7,536 nucleotides of DNA from an uncultured Roseovarius sp. (lineage in GTDB: Bacteria; Pseudomonadota; Alphaproteobacteria; Rhodobacterales; Rhodobacteraceae). The DNA lies in assembly GCA_913055965.1 (NCBI GenBank), contig CAJXKX010000091.1, positions 1-7,536 on the forward strand, read 5' to 3'. The position numbers and the translations under genes were made by a program. Below are positions 1-5,514 of this stretch, in pieces; position 1 is the stretch's first letter; every line of letters begins with the position of its first letter. The notes under the pieces are model-generated. The model did not search any database, had not been told where the DNA came from, and saw only the letters and a list, made by a program, of their open reading frames with translations.

Positions 1-497
1 CTGGCCTGCAACAGCTTGAGGATGATGTTCTCGACATCCTCGCCAACATAGCCCGCCTCGGTGAGAGTGGTGGCATCGGCCATGGTAAAGGGCACATCCA
101 GGATGCGCGCCAGCGTCTGCGCCAACAGCGTCTTGCCGCAGCCGGTGGGGCCGATCAGCAGGATGTTCGACTTGTTGAGCTCGATATCGCTCTTGCCGGA
201 ATTGTTGAGCCGCTTGTAGTGGTTGTGCACAGCCACCGCCAACACGCGCTTGGCCATCGCCTGCCCGATCACGTAATCGTCGAGCACCTTGGCGATGTCA
301 TGCGGCGTCGGCACCCCGTCGGTCGCCTTGAGCCCCGCGCTCTTGGTTTCCTCGCGGATGATGTCCATGCACAGTTCAACGCATTCATCGCAGATGAATA
401 CCGTGGGCCCTGCGATCAGCTTGCGCACCTCGTGCTGGCTCTTGCCGCAAAAACTGCAATAGAGCGTGTTCTTGCTGTCGCCGGAATTGTTCGCCAT
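1..497 (-). CDS. clpX: ATP-dependent Clp protease ATP-binding subunit ClpX (N-terminal part, cut by window edge)
   Basis: ClpX is the AAA+ unfoldase that selects, unfolds and feeds cytoplasmic substrates into the ClpP chamber. The first 165 residues are visible. A treble-clef zinc-binding domain shows C14, C17, C36 and C39 (C-x2-C-x18-C-x2-C), which in this family binds adaptors and substrates. The linker leads into the AAA+ module with VIGQ at 77-80 and the Walker A motif GPTGCGKT at 116-123. The sequence then reads through the conserved region ending near EAGYVGEDVENII. Walker B, sensor motifs and the IGF loop lie outside the window. The start is set by an AAGGAA ribosome binding site about 5 bases upstream and by the family-typical opening MANNSGDSKN. 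It lies 144 bases downstream of clpP on the same strand, so the unfoldase and peptidase are probably co-transcribed, perhaps with an extra promoter in the gap. Identity is secure. Confidence 0.98.
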   Translation of the reverse strand, partial: MANNSGDSKNTLYCSFCGKSQHEVRKLIAGPTVFICDECVELCMDIIREETKSAGLKATDGVPTPHDIAKVLDDYVIGQAMAKRVLAVAVHNHYKRLNNSGKSDIELNKSNILLIGPTGCGKTLLAQTLARILDVPFTMADATTLTEAGYVGEDVENIILKLLQA

Positions 498-521
498 GGC
501 TTTCCTTTCAGCGCCGTCTCC

Positions 522-560
522 GCGGGACGGGCGCGTGTCGTCTCGTCGCGTGCGTCCCGC
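522..560 (-). promoter_or_regulatory. Inverted repeat in the clpX leader
   Basis: GCGGGACG (522-529) and CGTCCCGC (553-560) are perfect 8-base inverted arms separated by 23 bases. The dyad ends about 25 bases before the clpX start codon. In the clpP-clpX transcript it would form a GC-rich stem just upstream of the clpX ribosome binding site, without a following U tract. It could modulate readthrough, RNA processing or clpX translation, or it could be an operator. The arms are seen directly and any role is inference. Confidence 0.35.
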
Positions 561-605
561 CAGCTTAAGTCAGGGCGGAAGGCATCACAATGCGAATTTC
601 GCGAC

Positions 606-621
606 CGCCCGCGCACGGGCG
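606..621 (-). terminator. Short GC hairpin after clpP (possible weak terminator or processing site)
   Basis: CGCCCG (606-611) and CGGGCG (616-621) form a perfect 6-bp stem with a 4-base loop, 20 bases past the clpP stop codon. No U-run follows on the minus strand, only a short AAATT, so factor-independent termination would be weak. It more likely stabilises the clpP 3' end or attenuates readthrough into clpX. Confidence 0.3.
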
Positions 622-641
622 ATCACCCTTCCTTCATCGCC

Positions 642-1280
642 TTATTTGGCGTCATCGCCGTCGCCGGGCTTGATCCGGCTGGTGACGATCTCGTCGATCA
701 GGCCCCAGTCCTTCGCCTCCTCAGGCGACATGAAATTGTCGCGCTCGAGCGCCGCCTCGACGGTGCCGATATCCTGCCCGGTATGGCGCACGTAGATCTC
801 GTTGAGCCGGTCCTTGAGCTTCTGCGTCTCCTTGGCATGGATCATGATATCGGTGGCCTGCCCCTGGTAGCCGCCCGAGGGCTGGTGCACCATGATCCGG
901 CTGTTGGGCAGCGAAAATCGCATTCCCGGCTCACCCGCCGTCAGCAAGAGCGAGCCCATGCTCGCCGCCTGCCCGATCACCAGCGTCGAGACCTTGGGCT
1001 TGATGTACTGCATCGTATCGTAGATCGACAGCCCGCTCGTCACCACGCCGCCGGGGCTGTTGATGTACATGCTGATCTCCTTCGACGGGTTCTCCGCCTC
1101 CAGATGCAGCAACTGTGCCACGATCAGGCTCGACATGCCGTCATGCACCGGCCCGCTGAGAAAGATGATCCGTTCCTTCAGCAGCCGCGAAAAGATGTCA
1201 TAGGCGCGCTCGCCGCGGCTGGTCTGCTCGACCACCATGGGCACGAGCGTGTTCATGTAAGTCTCGAAAGGGTCGTTCAT
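642..1280 (-). CDS. clpP: ATP-dependent Clp protease proteolytic subunit ClpP
   Basis: ClpP is the serine peptidase that assembles as a double heptameric barrel and degrades proteins unfolded by ClpX or ClpA in the cytoplasm. The 212-residue product has the usual family length. The catalytic triad is complete: S107 in the GQAASMGS motif, H132 in MVHQPSGG, and D181 in ERDNFMSPEEA. The Ser-to-His (25) and His-to-Asp (49) spacings equal those of the E. coli enzyme. The YINSPGG oxyanion-region motif is at 72-78. An in-frame ATG 39 bases further upstream (1319) would add an arginine-rich tail not typical of the family, so 1280, giving MNDPFETYMN, is chosen; the ribosome site there (GGGACAGG) is only moderate. 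The stop is TAA. clpX follows on the same strand, and a divergent ArsR-type gene lies upstream. Confidence 0.98.
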   Translation of the reverse strand: MNDPFETYMNTLVPMVVEQTSRGERAYDIFSRLLKERIIFLSGPVHDGMSSLIVAQLLHLEAENPSKEISMYINSPGGVVTSGLSIYDTMQYIKPKVSTLVIGQAASMGSLLLTAGEPGMRFSLPNSRIMVHQPSGGYQGQATDIMIHAKETQKLKDRLNEIYVRHTGQDIGTVEAALERDNFMSPEEAKDWGLIDEIVTSRIKPGDGDDAK

Positions 1281-1364
1281 CCTGTCCCGCCTGCTGTTGC
1301 GGCCCGGCCGGCGCGGCACGGGCGTTTGGGTTTCGCCGATCCTTGGCTCCGGCGTGCTAACGGA

Positions 1365-1393
1365 GTCTTAGTTGCGCGCCCCACCCCCTGCAA
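1365..1393 (-). promoter_or_regulatory. Possible clpP promoter
   Basis: On the minus strand TTGCAG (1388-1393) and TAAGAC (1365-1370) are separated by 17 bases, about 85 bases upstream of the clpP start. Each hexamer matches the sigma-70 consensus at only three positions. The CTTGCA -35 could also suit a heat-shock sigma factor, but no good heat-shock -10 is present. A weak call, given because the divergent gap must hold a clpP promoter. Confidence 0.25.
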
Positions 1394-1470
1394 GGGCGTG
1401 CGCGCGATTCGCGGGCATCTTGCGGCCCGGTCCGGACAAGAGGCCGCACGCACGGCCCGTTCACGGGTTT

Positions 1471-1480
1471 GGCAATTGCC
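1471..1480. promoter_or_regulatory. Palindrome over the ArsR-gene -35 region (candidate operator)
   Basis: GGCAATTGCC is a perfect 10-base palindrome overlapping the -35 hexamer of the plus-strand regulator. It lies inside a looser dyad of CGGGTTT (1464-1470) and AAAACCG (1489-1495). ArsR-family repressors commonly autoregulate by binding imperfect palindromes over their own promoters, so this is a plausible operator. The symmetry is seen directly; binding is inferred. Confidence 0.35.
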
Positions 1481-1504
1481 GCGCGCGCAAAACCGCCCTA
1501 GATT
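1476..1504 (+). promoter_or_regulatory. Sigma-70-type promoter of the ArsR-family regulator
   Basis: TTGCCG (1476-1481) and TAGATT (1499-1504) have a 17-base spacer; each matches four of six consensus positions. Transcription would start near 1511, giving a leader of about 17 bases that contains little more than the strong ribosome site AAAGGAGGG (1512-1520), 7 bases before the ATG. Confidence 0.5.
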
Positions 1505-1527
1505 ACTGCGCAAAGGAGGGTCGGGCC

Positions 1528-1863
1528 ATGCTCACCACTGCCCCGGACAGCGCCGACATGGCACAGATGCAGCGCAGCGCGACCGACGCCGCGGAATTCC
1601 TGCGCGCGCTCGGCCACGAGGGGCGGCTCATGATCCTGTGCTATCTCGTGACCGGAGAGAAATCCGTCTCCGAGCTCGAGGCGCTGCTCGGCGCGCGGCA
1701 GGCGGCGGTCTCGCAGCAACTCGCGCGCCTGCGTCACGAAGGGCTCGTGCGCACGCGCCGCGACGGCAAGACCATCCATTACAGCCTTGCCGACGCGCGG
1801 GCCGAGCGGCTGCTCGGCGTTCTCTACGAGATGTTCTGCGCCCCCGACGGGCAGGGGCGCTGA
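1528..1863 (+). CDS. ArsR/SmtB-family repressor, SqrR/BigR-like (candidate persulfide sensor)
   Basis: This 111-residue winged-helix protein should act as a dimeric DNA-binding repressor in the cytoplasm. The fold runs from about residue 20: a helix with LRALGHEGRLMILCYL, the turn EKSVSELEALLG, a recognition helix RQAAVSQQLARLRHEGLV (57-74), and a wing TRRDGKTIHYSL (76-87). There is no arsenite- or metal-type CVCDLC motif. Instead it has exactly two cysteines, C38 and C104, spaced by 66, the same as C41/C107 in Rhodobacter SqrR and C42/C108 in BigR, where reactive sulfur links the pair and releases DNA. The start follows AAAGGAGGG. An in-frame upstream ATG at 1372 would add 52 low-complexity residues and lacks support. 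It is the only plus-strand gene, divergent from clpP and convergent with the AhpD-like gene 12 bases away. No sulfide-oxidation genes are adjacent, so the regulon is unknown. Confidence 0.9.
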   Translation: MLTTAPDSADMAQMQRSATDAAEFLRALGHEGRLMILCYLVTGEKSVSELEALLGARQAAVSQQLARLRHEGLVRTRRDGKTIHYSLADARAERLLGVLYEMFCAPDGQGR

Positions 1864-1875
1864 CCGGGCCGCGGC

Positions 1876-2460
1876 TCAGGCCGCCGCGACGGTCTTGTCC
1901 ACCGCGAACGGAGCAAAGGCCGCGTCAACATCGGTGTGATTGACGTGGTTGGCGTAGTTGCTGATCGTCTTCACGGCCATGGCGAGGATGATCTCCAGGA
2001 CATGGATATCCCCATAGCCCGCCGCCTTGAACGCCTCCGCCTCGGCCTCGGTGGGCAGGCCGCGCGTCTCCCACATGTGGTGGGTAAAGCGGCGCAGCGC
2101 CTCGAGCTTGCCATCGTCCAGCGGCTTGCCGTCGCGCAGCGCCTGGGTATGCGCCTCCGACAGCTTCGAGACATTCACCGCCAGCATCGAATGCGCCGCC
2201 GTGCAGTAATCGCAGCCATTGGCGAGCGAGATGGTCAGGAACACGACCTCCTGCTCCGGCGGGGTGAAATTGGCCTGCTCGCGGAAATGCGCATAGCCGT
2301 GCAGATAGGTGCTCAGAAGTCCCGGGTTGATCGCCATGCCGCGATACATGTTCGGCACGAAGCCCAGCTTGGCGCGGGCCCCGTCCAGCATCTCCTTGGC
2401 CGCGCCCTCGGCGGCCTCGTCGCTCACGGGGGCGGTTTCGATCTTGAACTCGGCAGTCAT
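1876..2460 (-). CDS. Carboxymuconolactone decarboxylase-family protein, AhpD-like (peroxidase-related)
   Basis: A 194-residue protein of the CMD/AhpD superfamily, group often named 'uncharacterized peroxidase-related enzyme'. The AhpD signature E-x11-C-x2-C-x3-H is complete: E71, C83, C86 and H90, in the segment NGCDYCTAAH. In AhpD this is a thiol redox centre with a proton relay used to reduce alkylhydroperoxidase partners. The N-terminal part (KLGFVPNMYR at 31-40, NPGLLSTYL at 46-53) and the C-terminal stretch VKTISNYANHVNHTDVD are typical of this group. The start at 2460 follows AAGGAGGG at 5-base spacing; an ATG at 2490 lies upstream of that site and is not favoured. A possible -10 (TATGCT, minus, 2486-2491) precedes it. 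It ends 12 bases from the convergent regulator. Physiological substrate and partner are unknown; no ahpC is visible. Confidence 0.9.
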   Translation of the reverse strand: MTAEFKIETAPVSDEAAEGAAKEMLDGARAKLGFVPNMYRGMAINPGLLSTYLHGYAHFREQANFTPPEQEVVFLTISLANGCDYCTAAHSMLAVNVSKLSEAHTQALRDGKPLDDGKLEALRRFTHHMWETRGLPTEAEAEAFKAAGYGDIHVLEIILAMAVKTISNYANHVNHTDVDAAFAPFAVDKTVAAA

Positions 2461-2517
2461 GCGACCCTCCTTTGGTTGCGTTCGCAGCATAGCTAATCAG
2501 AGGGCGCGCGGCATGTA

Positions 2518-2551
2518 ACCGCCCGGCCGGTCACCACATCGTGAGGGCGGT
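2518..2551. promoter_or_regulatory. Bulged inverted repeat upstream of the AhpD-like gene
   Basis: ACCGCCC (2518-2524) pairs perfectly with GGGCGGT (2545-2551), and directly inside it TCAC (2531-2534) pairs with GTGA (2541-2544) around the 6-base loop CACATC. The only unpaired arm sequence is GGCCGG (2525-2530). This makes 11 base pairs with one bulge, 58 bases upstream of the start codon. It could be an operator (the core is TCAC-N6-GTGA) or a leader structure if transcription begins further upstream. Confidence 0.4.
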
Positions 2552-2596
2552 GTTCTGATGCAGGGGGATCTGTGCGCCGATGCGCGGGCATCCCGG

Positions 2597-2625
2597 TTTC
2601 TTCCTGGGGGCAAATACCCCGGGGG
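2597..2625. repeat. GC-rich intergenic motif with C/T-rich arm, A/T core and CCCCGGGG
   Basis: The stretch contains TTTCTTCC, then GGGGG, an A/T core CAAATA, and CCCCGGGGG. GGGG (2607-2610) and CCCC (2617-2620) can pair, and CCCCGGGG (2617-2624) is itself palindromic. From memory, similar motifs recur between genes in Rhodobacteraceae genomes, often just after stop codons; that is recollection, not a search. Only one copy occurs in this window. On the minus strand it follows the acyl-CoA dehydrogenase hairpin and supplies the short TATTT. Confidence 0.45.
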
Positions 2626-2643
2626 TGCGGGAGCGGCGCCCCC
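2621..2643 (-). terminator. Hairpin after the acyl-CoA dehydrogenase gene
   Basis: GGGGGTGC (2621-2628) pairs with GCGCCCCC (2636-2643), eight pairs including one G-T wobble, around a 7-base loop. The stem begins 13 bases past the stop codon. On the minus strand it is followed by GGGG then TATTTG, not a full U run, so it is a probable but imperfect terminator. Confidence 0.5.
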
Positions 2644-2656
2644 GCCCGATGCCGGC

Positions 2657-3883
2657 TCAGACCTTCTCTTGCGTGTAGTGCCGCAATTCCGCCCGCGCCA
2701 CCTGCCGCCGGTGCACCGCGTCGGGCCCGTCGGCCAGTCGCAGCGTGCGCAGATGCGTCCACATCGCCGAGAGCGGCACATCCTGGCTGATGCCCTGCGC
2801 GCCGAACATCTGCACCGCCTCGTCCACGACCTTCAGCGCCACGCGCGGCGCCACCACCTTGATCTGGTGTATCCAGGGGGCGGCGGCGCGCGCATCGCCC
2901 TGATCCATCATCCACGCCGCCTTCAGGCACAACAGCCGCGCCTGCTCGATTTCCATCCGCGCCTCGGCGATGATGTCGTAATTCGCACCCAGCTGCGCCA
3001 GTGGCTTGCCGAACGCCTCGCGCGACAGGCTGCGGCGGCACATCATCTCCAGCGCCGCCTCGGCCATGCCGATGGCGCGCATGCAATGATGGATGCGCCC
3101 CGGCCCCAGCCGCCCCTGCGCGATCTCGAAGCCGCGCCCCTCGCCCAGCAGGATATTGTCGGCGGGCACCCGCACGCCGCTGAAGCGGATATGCATGTGC
3201 CCGTGCGGCGCGTCGTCATGGCCGTAGACCTCCATCGCGCGCAGCACCTCGATGCCGGGCGTGTCGGCGGGCACCACGATCATCGAATGGCGCCGATGCT
3301 TCGGGGCATCCTCGCCCCCCGTGCGCACCATCACGATATAGACCGCGCAGCGCGGATCGCCCGCGCCGGTGGCCCACCATTTCTCGCCGTCGAGCACGTA
3401 GTCGTCGCCGTCGCGCACGCAGGACATGGCAATGTTGGTCGCGTCGGAGCTTGCCACGCCGGGCTCGGTCATCAGATAGGCCGAGCGGATCTCGCCCTCC
3501 ATCAGCGGCCTGAGCCACCGCGCCTGCATCTCCGCGCTTCCGTAGCGGTGAAACACCTCCATGTTGCCGGTGTCGGGCGCGTTGCAGTTGAACACCTCCG
3601 GCGCCAGCGGGCTGCGGCCCATGACTTCGGCGAACCAGGCGTAATCCACGGTCCGCAGCCCGGCCCCGCCCTCCTCGGTCAGCCACAGGTTCCACAGCCC
3701 CTCGGCGCGGGCCCGCGCCTTGAGCCCCTCGAGTATCTCCACCTGCCGCTCGCTCAGCACCCAGCGCCCGCCACGCGGCACCTCGGCATGAAACTCCGCC
3801 TCCGCGGGCGCGATCTCGTCGCGCACCATCGCCGTGACGCGCTCCAGACGCGCCCGGAACTCGGGCCGCAATCCCAAATCCAT
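2657..3883 (-). CDS. Acyl-CoA dehydrogenase, ACAD10/11-like
   Basis: A 408-residue FAD-dependent acyl-CoA dehydrogenase, which would introduce the alpha-beta double bond of an acyl-CoA in the cytoplasm and pass electrons to electron-transfer flavoprotein. The signature YLMTEPGVASSDATNI (136-151) and DGEKWWATGAGDP (165-177) match the ACAD10/ACAD11 type, known for longer or 4-hydroxy acyl substrates. The helical segment GRIHHCMRAIGMAE (262-275) and SREAFGKPLAQLGANYDIIAEAR (287-309) follow. LADGPDAVH (383-391) takes the place of the usual catalytic-Glu motif, making D385 the likely base by family comparison. No kinase-like domain is attached, unlike the human proteins. The start at 3883 follows GAGGGAG; the ATG at 3898 has no good ribosome site. 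No thiolase, enoyl-CoA hydratase or ETF gene is adjacent, so the substrate is unknown. Confidence 0.93.
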   Translation of the reverse strand: MDLGLRPEFRARLERVTAMVRDEIAPAEAEFHAEVPRGGRWVLSERQVEILEGLKARARAEGLWNLWLTEEGGAGLRTVDYAWFAEVMGRSPLAPEVFNCNAPDTGNMEVFHRYGSAEMQARWLRPLMEGEIRSAYLMTEPGVASSDATNIAMSCVRDGDDYVLDGEKWWATGAGDPRCAVYIVMVRTGGEDAPKHRRHSMIVVPADTPGIEVLRAMEVYGHDDAPHGHMHIRFSGVRVPADNILLGEGRGFEIAQGRLGPGRIHHCMRAIGMAEAALEMMCRRSLSREAFGKPLAQLGANYDIIAEARMEIEQARLLCLKAAWMMDQGDARAAAPWIHQIKVVAPRVALKVVDEAVQMFGAQGISQDVPLSAMWTHLRTLRLADGPDAVHRRQVARAELRHYTQEKV

Positions 3884-3956
3884 CCTGCTCTCCCTCATGG
3901 CTGTCGCTCGCCCGCCAGACTGTGCGCCAAAACCGGGCCGATACAAGCCCCGAATC

Positions 3957-4007
3957 CGGCGCGCCGCGCTGCCCCCTCGACGCGGCACGGGCCGGTCGGC
4001 GCGCCGC
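3957..4007. repeat. Two copies of an 11-base palindromic repeat upstream of the acyl-CoA dehydrogenase gene
   Basis: CGGCGCGCCGC occurs at 3957-3967 and again at 3997-4007, exactly 40 bases apart. Each copy contains the perfect palindrome CGGCGCGCCG. They lie 74-124 bases upstream of the start codon at 3883, in an otherwise gene-free gap (3884-4051). The 40-base period would put both on nearly the same face of the helix, as for paired operators. In such GC-rich DNA chance cannot be excluded. Confidence 0.35.
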
Positions 4008-4051
4008 CGGTCTCCCCTGCCACGCTCCGCACCGGCGGCATGGAGGGGGCG

Positions 4052-4243
4052 CTATTCGGCCACCGACCAGCCCGATCCGTCGCGAAAGCCCGATCCCTCC
4101 ACCAGCGTGTCGAGCATCTGGTTCTCGGCATCTATCTGCGCGTTCTCCCGCTCGATGAACGTCACCATGATGTCATTGCCGAACAGCGCGAGAAACCCGA
4201 CGAGGGGCAGACCGATCAGACCGATCACAAGAACCTTCTGCAT
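4052..4243 (-). CDS. Small single-span membrane protein, unknown function
   Basis: A 63-residue product that I do not recognise. The N-terminus MQKVLVIGLIGLPLVGFLALFG is a hydrophobic helix (about 4-22) preceded by one lysine, so it should anchor in the inner membrane with the acidic remainder outside, or act as a signal peptide without a clear cleavage site. Residues 24-50 are polar and acidic with helical character (FIERENAQIDAENQMLDTLVEG), and the tail is Gly/Ser-rich. It starts 30 bases after the stop of the Tat-exported protein on the same strand with GGGGGAA as ribosome site, so the two are probably one operon. It could be a partner, anchor or immunity-type protein for that product; no family evidence supports any of these. 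Reality as a gene rests on the clear membrane segment, spacing and lack of a better frame. Confidence 0.6.
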   Translation of the reverse strand: MQKVLVIGLIGLPLVGFLALFGNDIMVTFIERENAQIDAENQMLDTLVEGSGFRDGSGWSVAE

Positions 4244-4273
4244 CCCCGTTCCCCCATCCGCACCGGCCCCGGC

Positions 4274-5227
4274 TCAATTGCGGATCAACTTGTTGCGGCT
4301 ATTGCGCGGTGGCGCCACCTTGAGGACCGGGCCATCCGTAACCGGCGAGGACGGGACGCTTTCGAAGCTGCCACCGTCGCGGTCATCGGGCAGGATGAGA
4401 CCATCCGTGGCGCTCGGGTTCCGCATGATAAGACCATTGTTGCAGCTTGCATCGCCGTTCCTGAAATCCTCGAGCAGGGCCTTGGCGGCGGCTTCATGCA
4501 TCTGCGCAAGGTAATTCAGGCTCATTCTCTGCCGCAACTCGCTTTGCAGCCCCGCCAGGTGCTCTCGCAGCCGCCGCACATTCTCTTCCGCGAGGTTCTC
4601 GTCCTGATTGGTCTGGTAGGCCTCGATCGCCGAAAACGCCGTCCCCATGAAGCCAAGGGCATGCCCCGCGAACTTGGCAAAGCCGCGAACGCCGTTGCTG
4701 ACCATCCACAACCCTTCCTTGGGCAGGTTCTCAACACCGGTCATGAAGTGTCCGGGCGCTTGAGACGCTTGTGTCCATTCCCACAGCGAGCCCGAATTCT
4801 TGTTCGGATCGGTCGCCATCTGAGCCCAGAACGTGCCCAGGCCAACCACCGTCCCTGCCGCGAGCATCACCGGGGTGGAGAGGGTTACAAGGCTCGCCGC
4901 ACTCGCGATGCCCAAGGCGAAGAACGTGGCGCTCCCGACCGTGGAGAGAACATCGACGAGGACCGCCAATTCCAGATCGTCCTCCCGCTGCTCCGCCGCG
5001 GCCAGCTTTCTCATGGCCTCGTCGACTTGCTCGCGCAACTGGTCGATCGCATGGGGGCCATACTGCCTCGCCCAGGGGCGCGGGTCCTCGGCTTCCCGTG
5101 CCGCGTTCCTCAGAACCGCCAGCGCGGCGGCGCAGGGCTCTTCTTCCGACGCCAGCGCAAGACGAGGGTTCAGGATCGCGCCGGCACCCGCCACGCCACT
5201 TGTCGCAAGAAAACGTCGCCGGTTCAT
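4274..5227 (-). CDS. Tat-exported protein with a long hydrophobic core and coiled coil, unknown function
   Basis: I do not recognise this 317-residue protein. The N-terminus has a twin-arginine signal (NRRRFLA at 2-8), a hydrophobic Gly/Ala stretch and an A-L-A cleavage site (24-26), so it should be exported folded to the periplasm. The mature part begins acidic, with C32, then a charged helical region (about 55-86), a nearly continuous hydrophobic stretch from about 87 to 137 that could form two membrane-length helices around an STP turn, a Gly/Phe-rich amphipathic stretch (176-203), and a predicted coiled coil (205-255). C262 could pair with C32. The tail (263-317) is Asp/Ser/Pro-rich and ends basic. 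The start is uncertain: ATGs at 5278 and 5311 extend it in frame, and none has a good ribosome site; 5227 gives the compact Tat signal. Local GC (near 58-60% in two hand-counted lines) is below the flanking genes. Confidence 0.8.
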   Translation of the reverse strand: MNRRRFLATSGVAGAGAILNPRLALASEEEPCAAALAVLRNAAREAEDPRPWARQYGPHAIDQLREQVDEAMRKLAAAEQREDDLELAVLVDVLSTVGSATFFALGIASAASLVTLSTPVMLAAGTVVGLGTFWAQMATDPNKNSGSLWEWTQASQAPGHFMTGVENLPKEGLWMVSNGVRGFAKFAGHALGFMGTAFSAIEAYQTNQDENLAEENVRRLREHLAGLQSELRQRMSLNYLAQMHEAAAKALLEDFRNGDASCNNGLIMRNPSATDGLILPDDRDGGSFESVPSSPVTDGPVLKVAPPRNSRNKLIRN

Positions 5228-5514
5228 GGAAGATACGGATATGCCATCGGGGCCGAACGGGGGAAACTTCAACGACATGGGCCGACCATCGCCTTCGCAT
5301 CTGAACAACATGTCAAGTCTACCACCAATCCTTCGGCGTTTGGAAGAATTGCCTGGCCCATCCGCCTATGGCGTTGAAGTCACGAGGATATTTCCGACTT
5401 CCAGCGGAACTGACAGCTACCGGCATATCGCTGGATCGCGCTGCGGGCGCGTCACGATCGCTCGCAGGTCCAAATCCGAATCGGGCCGTTGCCGATCATC
5501 CTGAGAGCAGAAAA

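Noticed and set aside
1281..1319. Upstream in-frame ATG for clpP
   Set aside because: It would add an Arg-rich 13-residue tail; the ATG at 1280 matches the family N-terminus.
1372..1527. Upstream in-frame extension of the ArsR-type regulator
   Set aside because: It contains the predicted promoter and ribosome site and encodes a low-complexity basic stretch absent from the family.
219..1943. 574-codon open frame on the plus strand
   Set aside because: Antisense to clpX and clpP and out of frame with the ArsR-type gene; low-complexity Arg/Ala/His composition.
2558..5377. 939-codon open frame on the plus strand
   Set aside because: It runs antisense across the acyl-CoA dehydrogenase, the small membrane protein and the Tat protein plus their gaps. 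Its translation is Arg/His/Pro-rich with no recognisable domain, as expected for a shadow frame in high-GC DNA.
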